Position numbers and translations under genes: made by a program | Notes under the pieces: model-generated | What the model saw: only the letters and a program-made list of their open reading frames with translations | Told to the model about the DNA's origin: nothing | Databases searched by the model: none | Source: Euborellia annulipes | Taxonomy: Eukaryota; Arthropoda; Insecta; Dermaptera; Anisolabididae | DNA: 64,000 bases | Direction: 5' to 3' | Assembly: GCA_023213315.1 (NCBI GenBank) | Contig: JAKCPI010001998.1 | Span: forward strand, 1 to 64,000 | In this document: piece by piece, positions 43,030 to 53,863 of the stretch | Numbering within the stretch: position 1 is the first letter of the stretch | How the letters are laid out: each line of letters opens with the position of its first letter

Positions 43030-43293
43030 TATGGACCATGTTACGCATTAGTGTGTCAAGCGCCAAAAAAAAAAAAAATTAAAAATTGAGTTAAGCACGG
43101 AATATTGTTTCAAATGCTATAATTAATAGTATTTTTTATGAAATATGTCCTAAAAAAATTTATATTTAATTTTACTTGCACAAAAAATGACAAAATCTAA
43201 TCAAAACAATGTAAATTAGAAAAACTTTAATGTTAACTTTCTCGAATCTCGGTATCTGGCGCTTGACACACTAATGCGTAACAGGGTCCATAT
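43030..43293 (+). mobile_element. Element D copy, uninterrupted
   Basis: 264 bp. Left end ATGGACCATGTTACGCATTA, right end its complement (TAATGCGTAACAGGGTCCAT), with a shared GTGTGTCAAGCGCC/GGCGCTTGACACAC core. No ORF. Confidence 0.88.
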
Positions 43294-43380
43294 AAGGGTA
43301 TATATATATACATAATTCATTCATATAGTATAATTTGAATTATCTTTACAAAATATTGAATTTTTATTATTATTCCAAGC

Positions 43381-43565
43381 TATATATGGACTATGTTATG
43401 CATGAAAGAACCAAGCGTCATTATGATTAGAAATTGAGATAATACCGCCATCTTGTAGGAAAAAGAAGATATATCATTGACATTGTTTTGTTTACAATTA
43501 TGCAAATTAAATGCCCTTAGGTTAATGGCGCTTGGTTCCTTCGTGCAAAACATAGTCCATATATA
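43381..43565. mobile_element. Element D relative, shorter
   Basis: TATATATGGACTATGTTATG and CATAGTCCATATATA at the ends, with AACCAAGCG/CGCTTGGTT inside the repeats. The interior differs from element D, so it is a sister family sharing only the outermost bases. Confidence 0.75.
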
Positions 43566-43634
43566 AATCTTTGATGGAGTCATGAAAAAAACAAGACGAA
43601 TGCAGCCAAATATTCTTTTATTTTAAATCTCGCC

Positions 43635-43682
43635 CTTACGGCTGACGTTTCGGCCCGAGTTCTAGGTCATCTTCAGAGCCGG
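43635..43682 (-). ncRNA. Hammerhead-like motif, left arm
   Basis: Minus strand: GGCT, CTGAAGA, T, then a stem II region (GACC ... GGGCC, imperfect), GAAACGTC, AGCC. Mirrors the right-arm motif with several substitutions. Confidence 0.42.
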
Positions 43683-43784
43683 GTGGCAATAATCAAAAAG
43701 TGTGGAAATTTGGGACAACATTCGGCACATGCCGCAAATTTGCAATGTTGCATGTTGCAAATTTCCACACTTTTTGATTATTGC

Positions 43785-43833
43785 CACCCGGCTCTGAAGA
43801 TGGCCTAGACCTCGGGCCGAAACGTCAGCCGTG
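43785..43833 (+). ncRNA. Hammerhead-like motif, right arm
   Basis: CCGGCT, CTGAAGA (43794-43800), extra T, GGCC-loop-GGCC stem II, GAAACGTC (43819-43826), AGCCGTG. Stem I pairs at six of seven positions. AAATAAAAG and AACTGC follow downstream. Confidence 0.48.
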
Positions 43834-43910
43834 AGGGCGAGATTTAAAATAAAAGAATATTTAACTGCATTCGTCTTGTTTTTTTCATGACTCCATCATC
43901 ATTAAGCCTA

Positions 43911-44256
43911 CAGCAACAGATCTTTATCGTTATAAATCTTTCTAAAATTATTATTTGAGGGCTCGCATTTAATAAATGGCCTTAGATGCTGAAAACGCTT
44001 AAAATCTCTCAGCCAAGCGGTGGCTTTTTTTTTAGAACAATTTTAAGTTGTATTTCTTGTCGGTAAAATATTGGAAAAATTGAAGACCATTTTTTAATAT
44101 TTTGAACCAACAGCAAAGCCCTGATGATGGTTTTATGTTTTTAGTTGGAGAGAAAAAAAACCAAAACTCGTTGGGCTCAAAATATAATGAATATTAAAAA
44201 ATCTTTTAATAACTCATTGGCCTCCATTTTACACACAAAAATATGATCTACTCTTG
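43911..44256. other. Spacer, no gene seen
   Basis: AT-rich with no recognised repeat. Confidence 0.6.
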
Positions 44257-44264
44257 TGCTAGGG

Positions 44265-44748
44265 CAGGGCAAGCTATTCTGCCGCCCTAGGCAAGATATT
44301 TTTTTGCGCCCCCCCCAAAAAAACTTTAAAAATTTAATTTGCCGCCCCCTCCTTAAAATTTTCCCTGATCTCAAAAATTTTTCTGCGAAATTTTTTTTGC
44401 GCGGAACCAAAATTTTTTCCCGTCCGAAAAAATTTTGTACCTTTTTTAGAGACACTAAATTTTTGCCCCCGCGGAACCAAAATTATTCCCCGTGTGCCGC
44501 GTGCGGAACATTTTCTCTTGCGCGGAACCAAAATTTTTCCCGTCCGAAAAATTTTTTACCTTTTTTTTAGAGACACAAAATTTTTGCCGCCCGCGGAACC
44601 AAAATTTTTTTGCCGCCCGCGGAAACAAAATTTTTTCGGGTGTCGCTTGCGGAACCAAAATTTTTTTTTATTTTTCTATTTTTGCCGCCCTCTCCAGGTT
44701 GCCGCCCTAGGCGGCCGCCTAGTTGGCCTAGTGGACGCGCCGCCCCTG
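44265..44748. mobile_element. hAT-type MITE with internal repeats
   Basis: 484 bp between 8-bp direct repeats TGCTAGGG (44257-44264, 44749-44756), the duplication length typical of hAT insertion. Ends CAGGGCAAGC and GCCGCCCCTG, both with a GCCGCCCTAGGC box nearby. The interior is a tandem series of GCGGAACCAAAATTTTT and CCCGTCCGAAAAA blocks. The open frames on both strands come from these repeats and are not genes. Confidence 0.85.
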
Positions 44749-44756
44749 TGCTAGGG

Positions 44757-45384
44757 ATAAAATCAACTGATCAAAATTTCTTTGAATTTAACCTAGCTAA
44801 ATGGCGACGGTGTCTAAATGGCCGCAAAAAAAAAAACAATTTTATTTGTCTTTTTCGGTCATTTAGACCCCATTTCCCTATGCCAATTTTTCTCGAATGT
44901 GACGGGAAGTGGATGGTCACATCACAGGCAAAAACTATTTTAATAGTTTGTCAAAGCATAGTTGATTTAATTATTTGGTATTATTCTGTCTCCTCATCTA
45001 CATAAATAAATATAAGGGTTACTATTTAGGCGCAACTGATAGAGCTGCTTGAAACGCCCATCCAAATACAAAGAATCGTCTTTTCAAATATCAACGAAAC
45101 AAATTTCTTTTTTTTTTTTTCACCCTCGTATAAATTGCCTGCCAATCAATCAATCAATCTTTGATTATCTAGTTTGATATTAGAAGGTAATTGAGGGTGA
45201 AATTTATATCATATATACATAATGTACGTATATTTGTAGATTAATCATGTAAATTATATCTATAATAAAATTTATTTATCAAAAATATCCTTTTTTTTTT
45301 GTAAAATAGTATTTACTTTACAGGCGTCTCGACTACCGCGGTAAATGATTAAATATATAAGATATAGCCAGGTGAAGATTTAGG
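44757..45384. other. Spacer, no gene seen
   Basis: AT-rich, with poly-T at 45108-45120. GACTACCGCGGTA near 45330 is a lone hairpin. Confidence 0.55.
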
Positions 45385-45385
45385 T

Positions 45386-46146
45386 AAGTTATTAATATAT
45401 AGAGAGAGGAAGTATTGGATTCATGTGAAATCCCCTGAAACCAAAAAAGTTGTTTTCGCAACATGGTCTATCTGTCTGTCTGTCTTGTGTGTGTGTGTTT
45501 GTTCAATTTAAGGCATGAAGGAAGGAATTGAGCTAGAAGGTTGCTATTGTATATTTAAGTTAGACACCCATCTAGGGCGTGGAAATAAGCTTTTTAATCA
45601 AAATCGGCCAAAGAGTACTAGTACTTTACTGATGCACTTTTTCAGTTTTTCTCGAATTTCTCAAAATTCGCTCCAACGATTTTGATTAAAGTTCAAAAAT
45701 CAATTATTTTTTAGATGCTCTTTAAAATGTATATTCTCATTTTGCTCTCAAAATTATTTGAAGCACACTTTACTCTTGTACTTGAGAGATAGGAGAAATG
45801 GTTGCCATGGTAACAAAATATAAATATTTTCCCATGTTTATAAATTTTAGATAATGAAATTCGAATGTACAGTGAGGGACAATATTAAGTTCCATACATG
45901 CGCTTTCTACTAGTGATTATTTCATTGTTTTTAAAAAAAATATATATTTTTTAATGAAAACTTTCATGGTTCCAACCTAGAAAATTCCCATTAAAGATTT
46001 TCATTTTCTTTTATAAAAACATTGAAATAATCACAAGTAGAAAACGCATGGGTGGGACTTAATATTGTCCCTCACTGTACCTGTTGGAATCTAAACATAT
46101 GTCGACACAAAAAATCTAGTGCGACCAGTCACTCCAGATTTTTTAT
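45386..46146 (+). mobile_element. XH family copy with MITE-F inside
   Basis: Degraded start hairpin, TCTG/GTGT microsatellite (45467-45500), X-box GTTGCCATGGTAAC at 45801-45814. The copy is interrupted by MITE-F at 45870, and the terminal hairpin is collapsed (46112-46146). Confidence 0.88.
45870..46077. mobile_element. MITE-F copy 2
   Basis: Terminal repeats as in copy 1, TA at 45868-45869 and 46078-46079. The loop differs by several indels. It inserted into the XH copy. Confidence 0.88.
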
Positions 46147-46221
46147 TATTATTAATGAATAGGCTAGGGTCTAATCATAAATCCACCACTGTCACGAATT
46201 ATGGTAATTCTTCTTTCTTAA

Positions 46222-46607
46222 GGTGCGCGTCTCGGGGTGCTAATTTTGGGACTTTCCAGCGGCCACAATTTTGAAGCTATCGACCTCAAATTTTTTTAAA
46301 ATTAAAGCTATTTAAAATATCTACAAATAATAGAAGCCCTTTTTTTGTTTTTCGAAAAAAAAAAAATTTTTTTTTAGATTAATCGCATTAAATAAAAGAT
46401 ATTTTAAAAAAAGGAGCTCTATAAGTTGTAGATAATTAAATTAGTAATCATTGTGTTAAAGAATAATTAATTTTTTGCCTTTAATTAATTAGCTGGAAAG
46501 TCTAGAATGAAATGAGAAAGTTTCCTTGTATTCCTATGGGGAACACTAACACCATCTCTTGCCGCCTCGAGTCAATCGTGTTTTAACGGTTTTTCAAGAC
46601 GCGCACC
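46222..46607 (+). mobile_element. TTAA-1 family copy, intact ends
   Basis: GGTGCGCGTCTCGGGGTGC to TTTTCAAGACGCGCACC between TTAA at 46218-46221 and 46608-46611. 386 bp. The ends share GGTGCGCGTCT as terminal repeat. Confidence 0.9.
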
Positions 46608-46611
46608 TTAA

Positions 46612-46982
46612 GGCGGCTACAGAGTAGCATGCACAAATTCCCTTCGGCACCACACGGCACAAGCATACTTGTGAAACTGCTTTTGTAGTTATTTATTCGA
46701 AGACAACAAGAAATATTCACTTGCTTTAAACAGAGACAATAAATATTAATATTTAAATTGAAATTTGAAATGAATTAATATATATTAAATAAATATCAAA
46801 TGTCAAGATGTCTATAAAATGGCGGAGAGTTTTGTTTGCGCAAATATGTTTGAAATTCAAGCGGCTTGGACAATTAAAATGCTTGTATAAAATTCTCCTA
46901 CAGACGCCTCAGTTTCTTTGTGCAAAAAGATTGCACGTACGCTACATGCTTGTCAAGTTTGCAGTTACATGTGTAGCAGCCT
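46612..46982 (+). mobile_element. TTAA-4 element
   Basis: Starts GGCGGCTACAGAG straight after the TTAA that closes the TTAA-1 copy and ends TGTGTAGCAGCCT before TTAA (46983-46986). Its outer sequence (CACAAATTCCCTTCGGCAC, GATTGCAC, ATGCTTGTCAA) matches the outer arms of the giant foldback at 2184-3246. Confidence 0.75.
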
Positions 46983-46986
46983 TTAA

Positions 46987-48158
46987 AGAAGCTGCGAATT
47001 TTGCCGCCCAGGTCACATGCCCCTATGCCTCCTCCCCTTAGTTCCGGCTCTAGTCCAAATTCTATATGACTAGCCAAAGAGAATAAAAAAGTCATTTAAT
47101 ACTGATTTAAGGTTGCTTCCTTTCCTAAAGAAACATGTGTTTGTTGCAGGTTACAAGAGTGAGCAGGCGTTGTTTGTTGAATAAATAAAACGACGGGTAT
47201 TTTATTATAGATAAAACAATTACAAAACAGAGAGTGAGTAACTGGCTCGGTCAGACAGAGGTAGAGAATTCTCCCCAAGGAATTCCTCCCATGAATGGAG
47301 ATCGCCCCACTTCTCGTGGGAGGACTACTACCAATGGATTCAAAAATGCAAGATTATTCACAAAGGTTAAAATTAGAGATGAGTTTTATTTATGAGTTGA
47401 CATTTTAAACACAAACATTTTTTCTTCTCAACTTGTCATGCAGTAGGCCTATAGCGACATTTTTTTTTTTGTTTCTGTTGATTATCTAACCAACTTATTA
47501 ATAAGCCTGTGTTTTTGTTTTTATTCTGTCAGAAATGACAGAAAGAAAAAAGAAAACAATGCAATTGTGAAATTTTATTAAATGAAATAAACGTTGTAAC
47601 CATCCGGGGTGACAAAAAAATAAAACAAGAGGGTGCGCTCAGATAAAAACAAAAAGGGCAAATTAGCGACAAAAAAGACGTAGAATAATAGTGCCTCTTT
47701 AATTGCAATTGTACCCCAGACTCTTAATTTATTCTCTCAAAATGGAATATCCTAATGGAGTTGCTGAACTCATAAAACATACAATACAAAACATACAATA
47801 GTATTTTTATTTATTTATCCAGCAAATTGAATGTACAGCTAGAGCTCAATATTTAATGTCTTTTTAAATATAATTCAAATAAATGAGGATTTTATGATAG
47901 GCCTATACACTTTCTTTGACTCAATACACTGTGGTGCAAAAAAAAAAAGTGGAACACTTTGTTTCTTCTTAAGGAGATCTATTCTAATGATACTGTAATT
48001 TATTAAACATTTAATATCTTATACATTTCTAAGTAAATTTAACACAAATCCATATCATTTTAATAAATAATAACATTTTGTTTTTATAAGAATTTCCAAT
48101 AAAATAGACAGCGAAAAACTGAAATGGAAAGATTATTTTAAAATTTTAGAAAATTAGT
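46987..48158. other. AT-rich spacer, no gene seen
   Basis: Over 1 kb without a recognised repeat except CACTGTGGTGCAAAAAAA ... AGTGGAACAC at 47928-47957, which looks like a lone Tc1-type terminal repeat. Confidence 0.5.
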
Positions 48159-48162
48159 GTTA

Positions 48163-48330
48163 AGGTGCGCGTCTCGAAAAGCCGTTAGAAGACGATTGAC
48201 TACCGAGTTACTCTAGGCGGCAAGAGATGGCGTTAGTTTTTCCCATAGGAATACAAGGGATTTATTCCATTTCATTTTAAAGTTTCCAGCTAATTAATTA
48301 AGGGTAGAAAATTAATTATTTTTTAGCAAA
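48163..48330 (-). mobile_element. TTAA-1 fragment
   Basis: GGTGCGCGTCTCGAAAAGCC after TTAA (48159-48162), through GGCAAGAGATGGCGTTAG, breaking in TTTTTTAGCAAATTTAG where ACCGGTTT-rich sequence begins. Confidence 0.82.
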
Positions 48331-48334
48331 TTTA

Positions 48335-49247
48335 GAAAATTTTGAAAACCGGTTTTTCGGTTTTTCACAAAGCGGAAAACCGGTAAACCGGTTTTAAACC
48401 GGTTTTTTTTTTCAAATGTAAATCAAGGAAAAAAAAATAAAAAAATACTCAAAGCAAAATTTTATAGAATTATTTTTTAATAACCGCGCCCTTGCCTGCC
48501 ACTCCAAATGGCTTAAATAAAATCATCGGACTGCCTGGGATCCGAGCCCAAAAAAAAATTATTATTACTACTATTCTGATCCAGTGCCTGCTTGAGGATT
48601 TGTTTACATTCATAGAATACAAAAAATACATAAATTTCTTTATACATTTCCAATGGGAGAAATCGTAACTTTATGAATTAATAACTCAAAAAATTGTAGG
48701 AATTTCGGGACCCGAGTATTTTTCCTGGACTCTCCATAACGTCCTCTATAAGACTGCAAAATTTCGGTTTCAAAATTCCAACGGAAAGTTGGCCAAACAG
48801 AGCGAGACAGACGGACGGATAGACCGACACTCTGCTATTATTATAAAGATCTATAGATTATTTAAGTACTAGAAAAAAGGAGAAAAAATATAAATAATCT
48901 ATAATTTTTTTTTTTTTTATTTGTCCAAGGTCTTTTTCGGCATCTAAGGCCATTTAAACCCCATCCCTATTTATTCCAAATGATTGATAGCCAATTCAAA
49001 TGAAATAAATTTTTCTCGCTTGGGACGGGAAGCGAACCCGAAATCCCAAGCTACTAGAAGCTATTGTAATATCTTCTCTCTAAGCCATGGATCACGGGCT
49101 AATTTGAATACAAGTATTAATGAAGAAAAAATTAAAAAAAAAAACCGAATTCGGTTTTTCGGAAAAAACTCGGTTTCTCGGTTTTTGAAAATTAGCCAAA
49201 AAACCGGTATACCGGTTTCGGTTTCCACCGGTGTCCAAACCCTAGGC
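48335..49247. mobile_element. ACCGGTTT-rich element, composite interior
   Basis: Clusters of AACCGGTTTT/CGGTTTTTCGG at 48340-48410 and 49140-49240 may be the two ends of one hAT-like element. Between them lie a SINE-1 fragment (48493-48550, minus), a SINE-3 piece (48575-48617) and Repeat I copy 2 (48640-48850). The unity of the element is uncertain. Confidence 0.4.
48640..48850 (+). repeat. Repeat I, copy 2
   Basis: Uninterrupted relative of 32765-33600: TACATTTCCAATGGGAGAAA, AATTTCGGGACCC, TTCAAAATTCCAACGGAAAG, GACAGACGGACGG. It shows the empty site where TTAA-3 inserted in the other copy, though the TTAA itself differs. Confidence 0.75.
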
Positions 49248-49249
49248 AG

Positions 49250-50214
49250 TAAGGTACCTACTAGTACTCGAGAGACGCAATTTGATTTGTATAGAAAAAA
49301 TAAGAAAATATTTAAAATTTGAAAGAAATCGTTAGAGCCGTTTTCGAGAACTGATATGCATATATATAAACAAACAAACATTCAAACAAATATACGTACA
49401 TAGCTCGTTTAATATAATAAGATAAGATCAAGAGTCGCAGGAGCGACTCGTCGCCGAGCATGTGAAAAGCAAAAGAAAGCAAAGAAACTCTTAATACTAC
49501 CATTTAGTTGATATTCCAATAGATGCCAATGGCCCATTGCATTTAGATGGACGAGTCGTCCCTAGACTATATTATCAAGAATGATTTTAAATCCTTAATA
49601 AAAGATAGGGACGTGAAAAAATTTTTTTGAGAAACTTTTCTCTTTCTGGGCGAATATCTCAAAAAGGTTTTAAGATATCGGAGCCAAATTTTTTTTATAT
49701 TAAACTAGAATAAATAAGGATTATTTTGAGCACAAATTCAAAAAAAAATTCCAGTCCCAAAAAAGAATGGCAGAGGCTCAAAGTTGAGATTTTGCCGATT
49801 TCGGAAGGTCAAAAGTTAGTCTCTTATTTTTTCCTTTTTTTTTTTTTTTTTTTTTTTTTTCTTTTTCATTCTTTTCTTCAATTTTCAAATTTTTAGACAA
49901 AGCTACAGGTTTCCCTGCTGGACCGATTTGGATGAAATTTAAAATACAAATAGGTACTATCAAAAACCCGATACCTTTGATATACTGTAAAATTTCATTT
50001 TGGATCAAAAGTGACTTTTTGAGAGGTATTCAAAATTTCAAATTTGTCCTATCTTTAACGTGGCGAAAAGACAATTCTAACTATTTTGCTCCCTGATGAC
50101 GTCATCTAGGAACATATCTATTAATATTAGTAATTTTCATCCCTAATGGAATAAAAAATTTTAGGATAGATCCCTTCAGATAGAAATACAATAGATTAAC
50201 GTGATAAGAAGTAC
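49250..50214. other. AT-rich spacer, no gene seen
   Basis: Poly-T of about 27 at 49836-49860 and purine-rich patches. No gene or known repeat. Confidence 0.6.
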
Positions 50215-51004
50215 TACCAACATAACAAAAATAAAAATCCTAAAATTTTATAAAATTTGGTGAAATCCTATGTTTATCGTTTTGAATGGATACCAAACGA
50301 TGTATTTACATTCTACCAACATAACAAAAATAAAAATCCTAAAATTTTATAAAATTTGGTGAAATCCTATGTTTATCGTTTTGAATGGATACCAAACGAT
50401 GTATTTACATTCTACCAACATAACAAAAATAAAAATCCTAAAATTTTATAAAATTTAGGGAAATCCTATGTTTATCGTTTTGAATGGATACCAAACGATG
50501 AATTTACATTCTACCAACATAACAAAAATAAAAAACCTAAAATTTTATAAAATTTAGGGAAATCCTATGTTTATCGTTTTGAATGGATACTAAACGATGT
50601 ATTTACATTCTACCAACATAACAAAAATAAAAATCCTAAAATTTTATAAAATTTGGTGAAATCCTATGTTTATCGTTTTGAATGGATACCAAACGATGAA
50701 TTTACATTCTACCAACATAACAAAAATAAAAAACCTAAAATTTTATAAAATTTAGGGAAATCCTATGTTTATCGTTTTGAATGGATACTAAACGATGTAT
50801 TTAAATTCTACCAACATAACAAAAATAAAAATCCTAAAATTTTTATGAAATTTAGGGAAATCCTATGTTTATCGTTTTGAATGGATACCAAACGATGTAT
50901 TTACATCCTACTAACATAACAAAAATAAAAAACCTAAAATTTTATAAAATTTGGTGAAATCCTATGTTTATCGTTTTGAATTAATACCAAATGATGTATT
51001 TATT
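50215..51004. repeat. 99-bp tandem repeat, eight units
   Basis: TACCAACATAAC recurs at 50215, 50314, 50413, 50512, 50611, 50710, 50809 and (as TACTAACATAAC) 50909: seven steps of 99 bp and one of 100. Each unit contains CCTAAAATTTTATAAAATTT and the hairpin ATCGTTTTGAATGGATACCAAACGAT (7-bp stem). Variant bases (GGTG/AGGG, GATGTA/GATGAA) show that units 3-4 and 5-6 form similar pairs. The last unit is degraded. Confidence 0.95.
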
Positions 51005-51116
51005 TTTTACTGTTTGGAATGCATATTAAAATATCTATTCATGGGATAACTTAATATTTAATAAACAAAAATTATTAAATAATATTTAAATGCAATATTT
51101 CACAAAAAGAAGTGAA

Positions 51117-51398
51117 ATCTCAGCCAAAAACATCGGAGATGCAAAAAGGGGCGCCTCGCATTATTTTTGCCCAGCGTCGAGGTGAAATCAAAAAAATGCG
51201 CCTCGCTTTTCTGATTTATATAAAAGCGAGGATATATGAAACAAATAAAATTCTGTAGGGGTTTTATTTAAGTGAAAATATTTCCTCGCTTTTATATAAA
51301 TCAGAAAAGCGAGGCGCATTTTTTTGATTTCACCTCGACGCTGGGCAAAAATAATGCGAGGCGCCCCTTTTTGCATCTCCGATGTTTTTGGCTGAGAT
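51117..51398. repeat. Perfect inverted repeat, 282 bp
   Basis: Arms of about 116 nt (51117-51233 against 51283-51398) appear identical by eye. They carry GGGGCGCCTCGC, CAGCGTCGAGGTG and AAAGCGAGG and are separated by about 50 nt of AT-rich spacer. The arms are far more GC-rich than the flanks. No transposase, and no obvious TSD. It could be a MITE, a structural element or an assembly fold-back. Confidence 0.9.
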
Positions 51399-51399
51399 A

Positions 51400-51602
51400 A
51401 GATATAAGGCGAATTTTTTAAAAATATCTTTTATTTAATGCGATTAATCTAAAAAAAAATTTTATTTTTTCGAAAATCAAAAAAGGGCTTCTTTTATTTG
51501 TAGATATTTTAAATAGCTTTAATTAAAAAAAAAAATTGAGGTCGATAGTTTCAAAATTGTGGCCGCTGAAATCTCCCAAAATTAGCACCCCGAGACGAGA
51601 AT
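51400..51602 (-). mobile_element. TTAA-1 fragment
   Basis: Complement of the left half: GAGGTCGATAGTTTCAAAAT, CCAAAATTAGCACCCCGAGACG. It starts where the inverted repeat ends. Confidence 0.8.
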
Positions 51603-51605
51603 CTT

Positions 51606-52138
51606 TAATAAAAAAAATCTGGTGTGACTGGTGCACAGCACACAACTTTCTCTTACCTTCGGTAATCGAAAGTTGTATACTGTGCTTGTCACACCAGATT
51701 TTTTGTGTCGACATGTATTTAGTTCCCGACAGTACGGAACATATGAATTCAGATGTAAAAATCAAAATTTATAAGTATGGGAAAATATTTATATTTTGTT
51801 ACCATGGCAACCATTCCTCCTACCTTTTCTATGGAGTACAAGAATAAAGTGGTCTTCAGAAGATTTCAATGGCAAAATGAGAATATACATTTTAAAGAGA
51901 ATCTATAAAATAATTGATTTATGAATTTGAATCAAAATCGTTGGGGCGAATTTCGAGAAAATCGAAAAAAAAAAAAAAAAAAAAAAACTGAAAAAGTACA
52001 TTAGTAAAGTATTAGTACACTTTGATCGATTTTGTTTAAAAGCTTATTTTCACGCTTCAGGGGGGGGGGGGTGTCTAACTTAAATATAAAATTTCAGCCT
52101 CATAGCTCAATTCCTTCATAGAGGTAAGAGAAAATGAA
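51606..52138 (-). mobile_element. XH family copy, microsatellite region deleted
   Basis: Terminal hairpin 51613-51703, X-box GTTACCATGGCAAC at 51798-51811, long poly-A (51968-51987) and G run (52060-52069). It jumps from AGCTCAATTCCTTCATAG to AGGTAAGAGAAAATG. Confidence 0.9.
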
Positions 52139-52745
52139 ACACTTTAAATTAAGATCGATTTCTTTTCCATGCAGTTTCATGGGTTCTCTATTCAGCTCAA
52201 TATTTGAGAGAAAAAAAAAATCAAACTTGAAAAATTCTTTTAATATCCAATTTATATAAAAAAAAAAAAAAATTTCCCAGCAAACTAACAATTCACGTTG
52301 AAAACATCTTGAATGTAAATATTGTCGAAGGCCTTTCTTAAAGGATATCAAGGGATCAAAAGGGGGTGAACATCCTTGGTTTGACATGACATTAATCAAC
52401 TGTGAATTGAAGGAATGGCAGGAAATACGGTAAGGATGGTGGAAAGGAAAGAAACGAACCGATTGAAAGAGGAAAGAGGATAGCCGATAAAACGAATTCT
52501 CACCCCCTCATATCTCTGGACGTTATAATCCTCCCCGCCAAAAAAAAAGAAAAACATGTTTGTTTGTTTGACGATGGAGTTAGAAAGAGAAGACAAGCCA
52601 CAGAAATAGAGTCCCACAAAAAAAAATTGGAAATTTGATTGCTTTCTTGTTATTTTTTTTTTTTTGATTGACGTCATCATTTTTTTGACCTCTCTTAATC
52701 ACTTTGATTTGATATTTTAACCTTTCTTGTTTATTTTATTTTCTT
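52139..52745. other. AT-rich spacer, no gene seen
   Basis: No recognised repeat. The two minus-strand frames of about 95 codons have no motif I can name. Confidence 0.5.
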
Positions 52746-52749
52746 GAGG

Positions 52750-53427
52750 GTTTAATAGCGAGGTGGCAGATCAAATTTGAGAATAATGTTCTAACTTGGC
52801 AAGGTTCAGTGAAATATTTGGAGTTTAATATCGATCGGAGGCTTAAATTTGGGCCGCATATAAGAGCAGCAGCAAATAGCGGCAAGGCTATTATGGCCGC
52901 TTATTAGACCTGCTAGCCCCTTAGATATTGATGAGAAAATTCTCCTCTATAAGTCACTGGTTCGACCAAGACTGACTTTTGGAGCCCAAGTATGGTGGAA
53001 TCAAATCTCCAAGTCAAATTTCTACCTTTTGGAGAGAGTGGAGAATAAAACCCTACGGATATATAGCCAACCCACCTGCTGGAATAAATAACCCCACTAT
53101 TAGAGTAGCCCTAGAAGTTGAAACAATAAGGGAATTTATGGTAGGGATCGTCGAAAGGTTCTACATGAAATGCCAAACAAACATAAATGAGCTAATAGCG
53201 GGCCTGAAGTCGAGAATAAATTAGTTTATGATATTCTGAATGTTTCAACATCTTTTTTTATCTTTATTTAATTTTTTTATTCGAGTTGATAAAGACTTAG
53301 AATAATACTGCTCATGAAGAAGCCTGAAGGCAACGGATTGTGAGAAGACTCTTCTCAGTGCCGATGAACAAAAACCATTGTAACTCAATTGTAATTTTAA
53401 ATGGGAAATAAATTTTGTTATTATTAC
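52750..53427 (+). pseudogene. Jockey-like LINE remnant, RT C-terminal region
   Basis: TWQGSVKYLEFNIDRRLKFG (about 52793-52852), followed by PHI and a RAAANSGKA-like segment, matches the KYLGV.DRRL.FGPHI signature of Jockey-type RT C-termini. Later parts (KSLVRPRLTFGAQVWWN-like) appear in other frames, with frameshifts and stops. A 3' UTR runs to AATAAATTTTGTTATTATTA. 5'-truncated and dead. Confidence 0.75.
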
Positions 53428-53454
53428 AAATTTGTATTTTAACAAAAAGTGAGG

Positions 53455-53640
53455 GGGCAGGCAGCCAGGAAATAAGTCTCAACCAAATGAAATTCAAGAG
53501 TATTGGTGGCAGTTTCGGCCGCATCTCCTTATGACGTTCATGGAAGAAATCAACGAGAAAATCTTTCATTTTAGCTCTCTGATTGGATCCTAAATTAACA
53601 ACAAATCCTAACACAAAACGAACTAGCTAATCATTAAAGA
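53455..53640 (-). repeat. Decayed hammerhead-like arm, copy 1 of a pair
   Basis: GGCAGCCAGGAAATAAGTCT, TCAAGAGTATTGGTGGCAGT, TTCGGCCGCATCTCC. The minus strand reads AGGAGATGCGGCCGAAACTG, a decayed core. A sister lies at 54062-54180. (AAC)n follows at 53648-53672. Confidence 0.5.
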
Positions 53641-53863
53641 AGAAGCTAACAACAACAACAACAACAACAACGAATATCCACCAGAGGCCTAGAATAAAAG
53701 AAATTATCGTTGATTTCTCCGCTAACAAGTAAGAGATTCACGAGAAGTAGCTGCAAGTTGTATAAGAATAAAAATCCCTCTCGTTGGCATGGTGCACCCT
53801 CCACCCTCTCTGAATCTGAGCCCTAAGCCCCTTTAATATTCATTGCACCACGCTAAAACTTAC

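Larger units (their letters stand above)
43572..43898. mobile_element. Foldback element with paired hammerhead-like motifs
   Basis: Near-perfect palindrome of 327 bp. TGATGGAGTCATGAAAAAAA pairs with the right end, and GGAAATTTGGGACAA ... GCAAATTTCC surrounds the centre (about 43735). Arms are about 150 nt. Confidence 0.88.

Noticed and set aside
44256..45005. Overlapping open frames up to 131 codons on both strands
   Set aside because: They coincide with the repeat blocks of the hAT-type MITE and its edge; phase-independent openness, no protein motif.
49061..49381. 106-codon minus-strand frame and its plus-strand partner at 48984
   Set aside because: Opposite-strand openness in an ACCGGTTT-rich repeat; no recognisable domain.
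50215..51004. CRISPR array
   Set aside because: The whole 99-bp unit repeats with no unique spacers, in an animal-type genome, and no cas-like genes are near.
53245..53614. Minus-strand frames of 66 and 100 codons
   Set aside because: They lie antisense to the Jockey-like 3' UTR and across the decayed hammerhead-like arm; no conserved domain.
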